A DNA stretch of 64,000 nucleotides. It comes from Megaustenia siamemsis (taxonomy: Eukaryota > Mollusca > Gastropoda > Stylommatophora > Ariophantidae). The translations under genes and the position numbers were made by a program. Location: the NCBI GenBank assembly GCA_032433765.1, contig JAVIAB010000159.1, positions 56,985,542 to 57,049,541 of the forward strand, read 5' to 3'. Shown piece after piece: positions 59,862 through 64,000 of this stretch. The notes under the pieces were generated by a model, which did no database searches, had not been told where the DNA came from, and was given only the letters and a program-made list of their open reading frames with translations. Each line of letters begins with the position of its first letter. Position 1 is the first letter of the stretch.

Positions 59862-60385
59862 AGACGGGGGGACTGGTTGGCCTCGAGGCAAGACGCCGGT
59901 CTCGAGACAGAGAGTTTGTGTGTTCAAGTCCCTTCTGTACCAGTTGGGATTGTTATTTGTGATTTCTCTCTGCGGCAACCAGCCCTGGTCACAATCGAGG
60001 TACGACTTGAAACGTCAATTATTCATCGTCAGAAAAAATACGAGTACCTCCAAATACGGATTTATCTACCTGTACAGCAAGGGACTTGGAGCTGCGATAG
60101 CTCAGTGGTAGGTGAACAGGACTACAAAGGACAAGGGGTAGGGTTCGATCCCAACGGGTTCAGCCAGCCTTAAATGAGTACCGGATTTTTTCTGGGAGAG
60201 TAAAGCGGCACGGGCGTAATGCCGACCACATTACCCCGAAAATCATATGCTGAAGGTCTGTAAAATTTATGGTCACTAACACCATATTCACTATACGCCA
60301 CTTGGCGTGACGGGGCTCTTTACTTTACTTTACAGCAAGGGGCTCAGGTGCAAATGGCTGCCAGGGAAAAAACGAGTTAACTTAC
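59862..60385 (+). mobile_element. tRNA-headed SINE family 4, copy a, interrupted
   Basis: Head GACTGGTTGGCCTCGAGGCA with B-box GTTCAAGTCCC, then a body homologous to 62390-62590 (minus): GGTACGACTTGAAACGTCAA, GAGTACCTCCAAA, and, after the nested SINE, GGCTGCCAGGGAAAAA. Interrupted at 60084-60330. Confidence 0.78.
60084..60330 (+). mobile_element. tRNA-headed SINE family 1, copy e, nested in SINE 4a
   Basis: Perfect 11-bp duplication TACAGCAAGGG at 60073-60083 and 60331-60341. Head GCTGCGATAGCTCAGTGG and B-box GGTTCGATCCC. Confidence 0.9.
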
Positions 60386-61255
60386 AACATTTGTTTCCTA
60401 TCATTTAGGGGCTTCACCAGAGCTGAGTACATGAGAACGGAAATAAAAAGTATTTAGGAGGAATACTCTGCTGCAGTTGCTGCATAATTCTTTCTTTTTT
60501 CTTGTAGAAAGTGTCGCGCTTGGGTAGAAGCTCTTCACTACACGACTGACTGATGTTAGTGCCTAACATTTAATTGCTTCCTGCTGGAACAGAATCCCAT
60601 TGTGGACATTTCACCAAGAACAAGTCTATGATGGCCTGTGAGATCATTTAAGCTGTGAAATATTCTAGATCCATCATTTTTTTTTCTAGTTCATCAGTTC
60701 CATTGATGGCTTGTGAGAGGCTCGAAGCTGTGAAATCTTGTAGCTCCATAATTTTTTCTAGTTTCCTTGATGTCTTGTGATAGATCATCGAAGCTGTAAA
60801 ATGTTCTTGCTCCATCAGTTGTTCTAGTTCATTCCATTGATGGTGTTTCAGCAGCTCTGTTTTTCCTGGATGAAAAGTTCCAGCAATAATCTGCAGTCTC
60901 TTCATTTGTTTGTTAATGCCTCGAATTAATACGCCTGATTCTGATTTCAATGGCGTGCGGACGATCGTGTCGAAAATTTAGCTTATCTATACCCCAGCAT
61001 AAACAGCGGACGTTCCTGGGGTCCGCCTATGATTGCATCTTCTGACATATATCCAGTCGTCGTTGGAAAATATTCTGACATGTCTCTGTACTGCATTTTT
61101 AGATGTATAAATAAACCTGTAGTGTTATGTTGAGGAGCAAATGTTTGTATCTCATGAAGAATGTTTGGAGATTTGTAAAAGCCGGAAATAGAGTTGGCCT
61201 ATAAATAATGGTCGTCGTTTTCAAACTTCTTTCCCAACAACGTAATGTCCTTGGT
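60386..61255. other. Intron sequence, no gene recognised
   Basis: A minus-strand frame (60648-60950) is Glu/Lys-rich with an irregular internal near-repeat (EHFTAS / QDFTAS / EYFTA), probably decayed tandem sequence. Confidence 0.4.
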
Positions 61256-61613
61256 GTGTATTGATCTCTGGTCTTCTTTTTCTTCCCCTTTTACTTCCTC
61301 ATATGCCTTTCAGCGTCGAGGGCAGATATAATTTGAGGTCTTTTGCTCGTCTGTTCGCCACTGCTGCTGTTATGTTTCCTAGAGCTTCTAATATTCTATC
61401 GATCCATCTTTTTCGTGGTCGACCCTTGGTTCTGGTGTTCTCACAACGTTTGCTGAAGGCTCGTTGTGTTGTGTTTTGATCTTTCTGCCTTGTCATGTGG
61501 CCAAACCATTTTTTAATCTGTTGTTTCCTTATGTATTCTATGACGGGGGCTATTGATGATAGGTACATATTCTTATCCACTACTGCTGGTTGATTCATTG
61601 TTGAAATATACAT
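61256..61613 (-). mobile_element. LINE G2 fragment
   Basis: Minus strand: IKKWFGHMTRQKDQNTT, KGRPRKRWIDRILEALGNIT, LYLPSTLKG. Longer than G1 upstream; one open frame of about 104 codons. Confidence 0.75.
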
Positions 61614-61861
61614 AGAGGGCTTTTTTTTTTTAATTCGGCTGTCTTTTACTGCAAGCGAGCGTTGTCGTTGATATGTTAATGGCGCTTTTCTTTTTTAATG
61701 TTTATTTGGAAATTATACTTTGGCAAAGTCTCACTTTACTGCATCTCAGTGAGTGGCCAGTGACTCAATTTGTCATGTGGTAGGTGAGGATAATTAGTAT
61801 ATATATATATTTTTCTGGTGTGATCTTTTAATGGTGAACTAATGTAGCCGAATATAGTGTT
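61614..61861. other. Short unassigned spacer
   Basis: T-rich; nothing recognised. Confidence 0.5.
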
Positions 61862-62125
61862 ATGGGTATGGTTATGGGAGGCCCCAGTATCACTACAAAC
61901 GAATTAAAATCCATAATTGCCCAACCGCTCCAGTCAGTGGAATCATCCGTATTAACATCTCATTTCCCAAACAAAGAAAGGTATCTGCAGTCACCATTAT
62001 AGCAGTCTCAGCACACGCTAAAAGACATACGGCTACACCGCACAGAAAGTGAACACAGCCATCTGTTCTCCGTCATACGATACCATCATTCATCGTAAGC
62101 AATTGGAATATAGAAACATGAGCAC
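61862..62125 (-). mobile_element. Dispersed repeat R, copy R6
   Basis: Tail end near 61862 (TATGGTTATGGGAGG), body through TACCATCATTCATCGTAAGC, truncated near ATAGAAACATGAGC. Same orientation as all other R copies. Confidence 0.78.
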
Positions 62126-62389
62126 TCTGATGGAGTCTCACTTTTCATAGTGTAACATCATTTGTGTTACTGCTACATCTATACACTTATAATACTAGCT
62201 ACAATAGCCTAGTCTTCAAGTGTGCACATATTTCAACTATAGCAGACCAGACACTGATAAAGTAGGAGTTTTTAAAAAAGACATTGCGTTTATACGCTGA
62301 CTCGTTAATTGGCACTTCCAAATTGAAAATTTTCTTTCACAAGCTTGCACGTCTGGCGAAATCCTAAAGAGTCGATGAACTGAATGTTG

Positions 62390-62590
62390 CGTGTGAATCC
62401 CTTTTTCCCTGGCAGCCGTGTGCACAGCGGTCCCTCGTCCCATAGACAGATAACTCCGTCTTTGGAGATACTCATATTTGTTTTCCTCCATGTAATTGAC
62501 CTTTCAAGCTGGGCCTCGCTGCTGAGAGAAATCAAAAATAAAAATTCCAACTATTGCAGGCGGGATTTGAACTCCCAACCCGTTTGTTTT
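62390..62590 (-). mobile_element. tRNA-headed SINE family 4, copy b
   Basis: Minus strand head with B-box GAGTTCAAATCCCGCC, body AATATGAGTATCTCCAAAGA and CACGGCTGCCAGGGAAAAAG. Ends about 28 bp before the splice acceptor of the large lectin exon. Confidence 0.75.
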
Positions 62591-62618
62591 CTAATAATAA
62601 TATTTCATATCGTTGCAG

Positions 62619-64000
62619 TTGTTGTTTCTGATGGAGAGTCTGGAAACTTTCCATTTGATGGTTGTTCCAAAGATGAGGTGGTCATGATATGTCTTTATTT
62701 CATTAATACAAGTAAATACGAGAGATTCATGTGCGCCCAGTTTGTTAAACACCTGCTAAGTTTTCAACACGAAACATATCCTCGAGTTCTGTTCGCTGAA
62801 GTCTACGACTGGTACTCGGTTGATAATCCCAACGTTAACGTCAGCTCTTGGCAGTTTCACGCATCTCCTGTATCTGAACCTTACGGGCACTACGACCGGA
62901 GAGTCATGTCTCAAGGAAATAAACGAATCAACGAAACGATTGAACAGAAAGTCAAGTTTATTCACAGATTGTTTTCTGACATGGCGGCTGTGAGACAGAA
63001 GGTCACTCATTTTGCGGTTCTATTTATTGAAGGACACAGGCTATCATCTGAGGAAAGCAAAACAATCCCCTATATTTTACAACATACAAGAGTCAAGATA
63101 TTTGTTGTGGTGATGAATGTAAGGTTTGACGGAAACATTATTCATCTTCGGGATACACTTCTAGTGGGAATAAAAGCATTCAACCCCTTGAAACATATAC
63201 TAGCTCTAGCCATGTGTGACCAATGTCTAGAAGGATGGTGGAAGTTTGAACATAGCAGAGGTACTGACTCTGTCTCTTGTTACAAGATGTTGAAAACTGA
63301 GGTTGAAATTGATAGTCTTACATCAGATTCAACATGCGAGTTTTGGGAAAATTCCTCTGTCGCAGCAACTGAAAGTAGAAGCGAGCTGACATTTGTACAG
63401 ACAATGATTTATTCCTATTTGAACAGACTGAGAAAGAGTAACGAGTCTGTTAACTTTCCAGCTTTTATCCACATTAATCTCTACAAAGACAACAACAGCT
63501 TTTCCAGTAGATTCCGATGGGAAGTACGTCAGCCTCGGCCTCTAGTAGTTACTAACTGGCTGCCTGGCAAACCTTCTGGTGGCTACATCAATGAATGCGC
63601 AGTGTGGGAGTTTATCTCCAGCGATAATGTTACTGGCGACCATATGGACTTCAACTACAACAGCCGTTTCATTGACGGATGGGTAGATGTCAATTGTTCC
63701 CAGCGAATAACTACATTCATCTTGTGTGAGGTTAGTTTGTCTCGAAGATTTGAGGACATTGAACTAATTCAAATAAAACCGGCCACGAATGAAAGTTTCA
63801 TGCGGGCTTTACGCAGTGGAGGCTTTGTCAAATTCAGAGACAACATCGTGTCTGTTTCATTTAATTTTGACATAAACTATTTTTATTCATTTCTTCAACA
63901 AACAGGATACGACCTATTTCCCATCTTTGACTGTGGGGCGGATGAAAGAAATCCTCGTTATATTTCGTATGCTTTAGTTTTCGATTATTACCAAGACTGT
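62619..64000 (+). CDS. Large exon: vWA-like domain plus C-type lectin domain (continues past window)
   Basis: Acceptor CGTTGCAG, then 460 complete codons with no stop to the window end. Numbering from the signal exon: residues about 35-205 resemble a von Willebrand A fold (strand/helix VVMICLYF...FMCAQFV at 37-59, FAVLFIEG at 148-155, VKIFVVV at 175-181), but the metal-binding DxSxS motif is absent (FINTS instead). Residues about 216-387 are a C-type lectin domain: CDQC-LEGWW start, CYK (237), WLPGKP (330), NECAVW (342), GWVDVNC (370-376), FILCE (383-387). No EPN/QPD triplet and no WND is present, so classical calcium-dependent sugar binding is doubtful. Residues 388-477 are unassigned. Likely secreted. 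Confidence 0.85.

Overview
The window is eukaryotic and looks molluscan, most likely a gastropod (inference). It is AT-rich, has no bacterial-style gene packing, and is full of RTE- and I-type LINE fragments, tRNA-headed SINEs, a Tc1/mariner-type transposon with TA target duplications, and about twenty different minisatellite arrays. Most long open frames are arrays whose unit is a multiple of three bases; they are not genes. No bacterial operon, CRISPR array or true tRNA/rRNA gene was seen.

Two host genes can be supported, both from splice signals and reading frame rather than from long ORFs. (1) A minus-strand gene runs from a signal-peptide exon at 38842 leftwards to at least 3854. After the signal exon come three copies of a two-exon module (exons X and Y), each encoding about 80 residues with six cysteines (C-x5-C-x22-24-C-x8-C-x7/8-C-x19-C). 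All Y exons are exactly 122 nt. All junctions fit one phase scheme (1-2-1-2-1...), so the model reads as one secreted repeat protein whose introns of 3.4-9.7 kb are filled with minisatellites and transposons. I do not recognise the domain. (2) A plus-strand gene starts with a signal-peptide exon at 54987-55035 and continues, after a 7.6 kb repeat-filled intron, in a large exon from 62619 past the window end. That exon encodes a degenerate von Willebrand A-like domain followed by a C-type lectin domain.

Layout: 1-2.8 kb, mariner-like copy 1 (minus), interrupted by a 1.3 kb repeat 'R'; 3.9-7.5 kb, exons Y1 and X1 with LINE and R copies between; 8-15.8 kb, one large minisatellite field (41-45 bp units) hit by two LINEs and mariner-like copy 2; 16.4-17.3 kb, exon Y2 and an array built from its own splice-donor junction; 17.9-21.2 kb, LINE remnants, one with an internal 72-bp amplification; 21.8-34.8 kb, exons X2, Y3 and X3 among arrays, SINEs, LINEs and R copies; 35.5-38.8 kb, two arrays then the signal-peptide exon; 39.7-46 kb, LINEs, one with its polymerase active-site segment amplified about 18 times; 46-54.6 kb, SINE and LINE debris with one possible plus-strand promoter; 55-64 kb, the vWA-lectin gene.

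The main theme is local tandem amplification of functional sequence: a splice-donor junction, an RT catalytic box and a LINE segment beside RNase H have each become minisatellites in place, while other arrays act as insertion sites for transposons. All coordinates and spacings were read by hand; family names for repeats are working labels.
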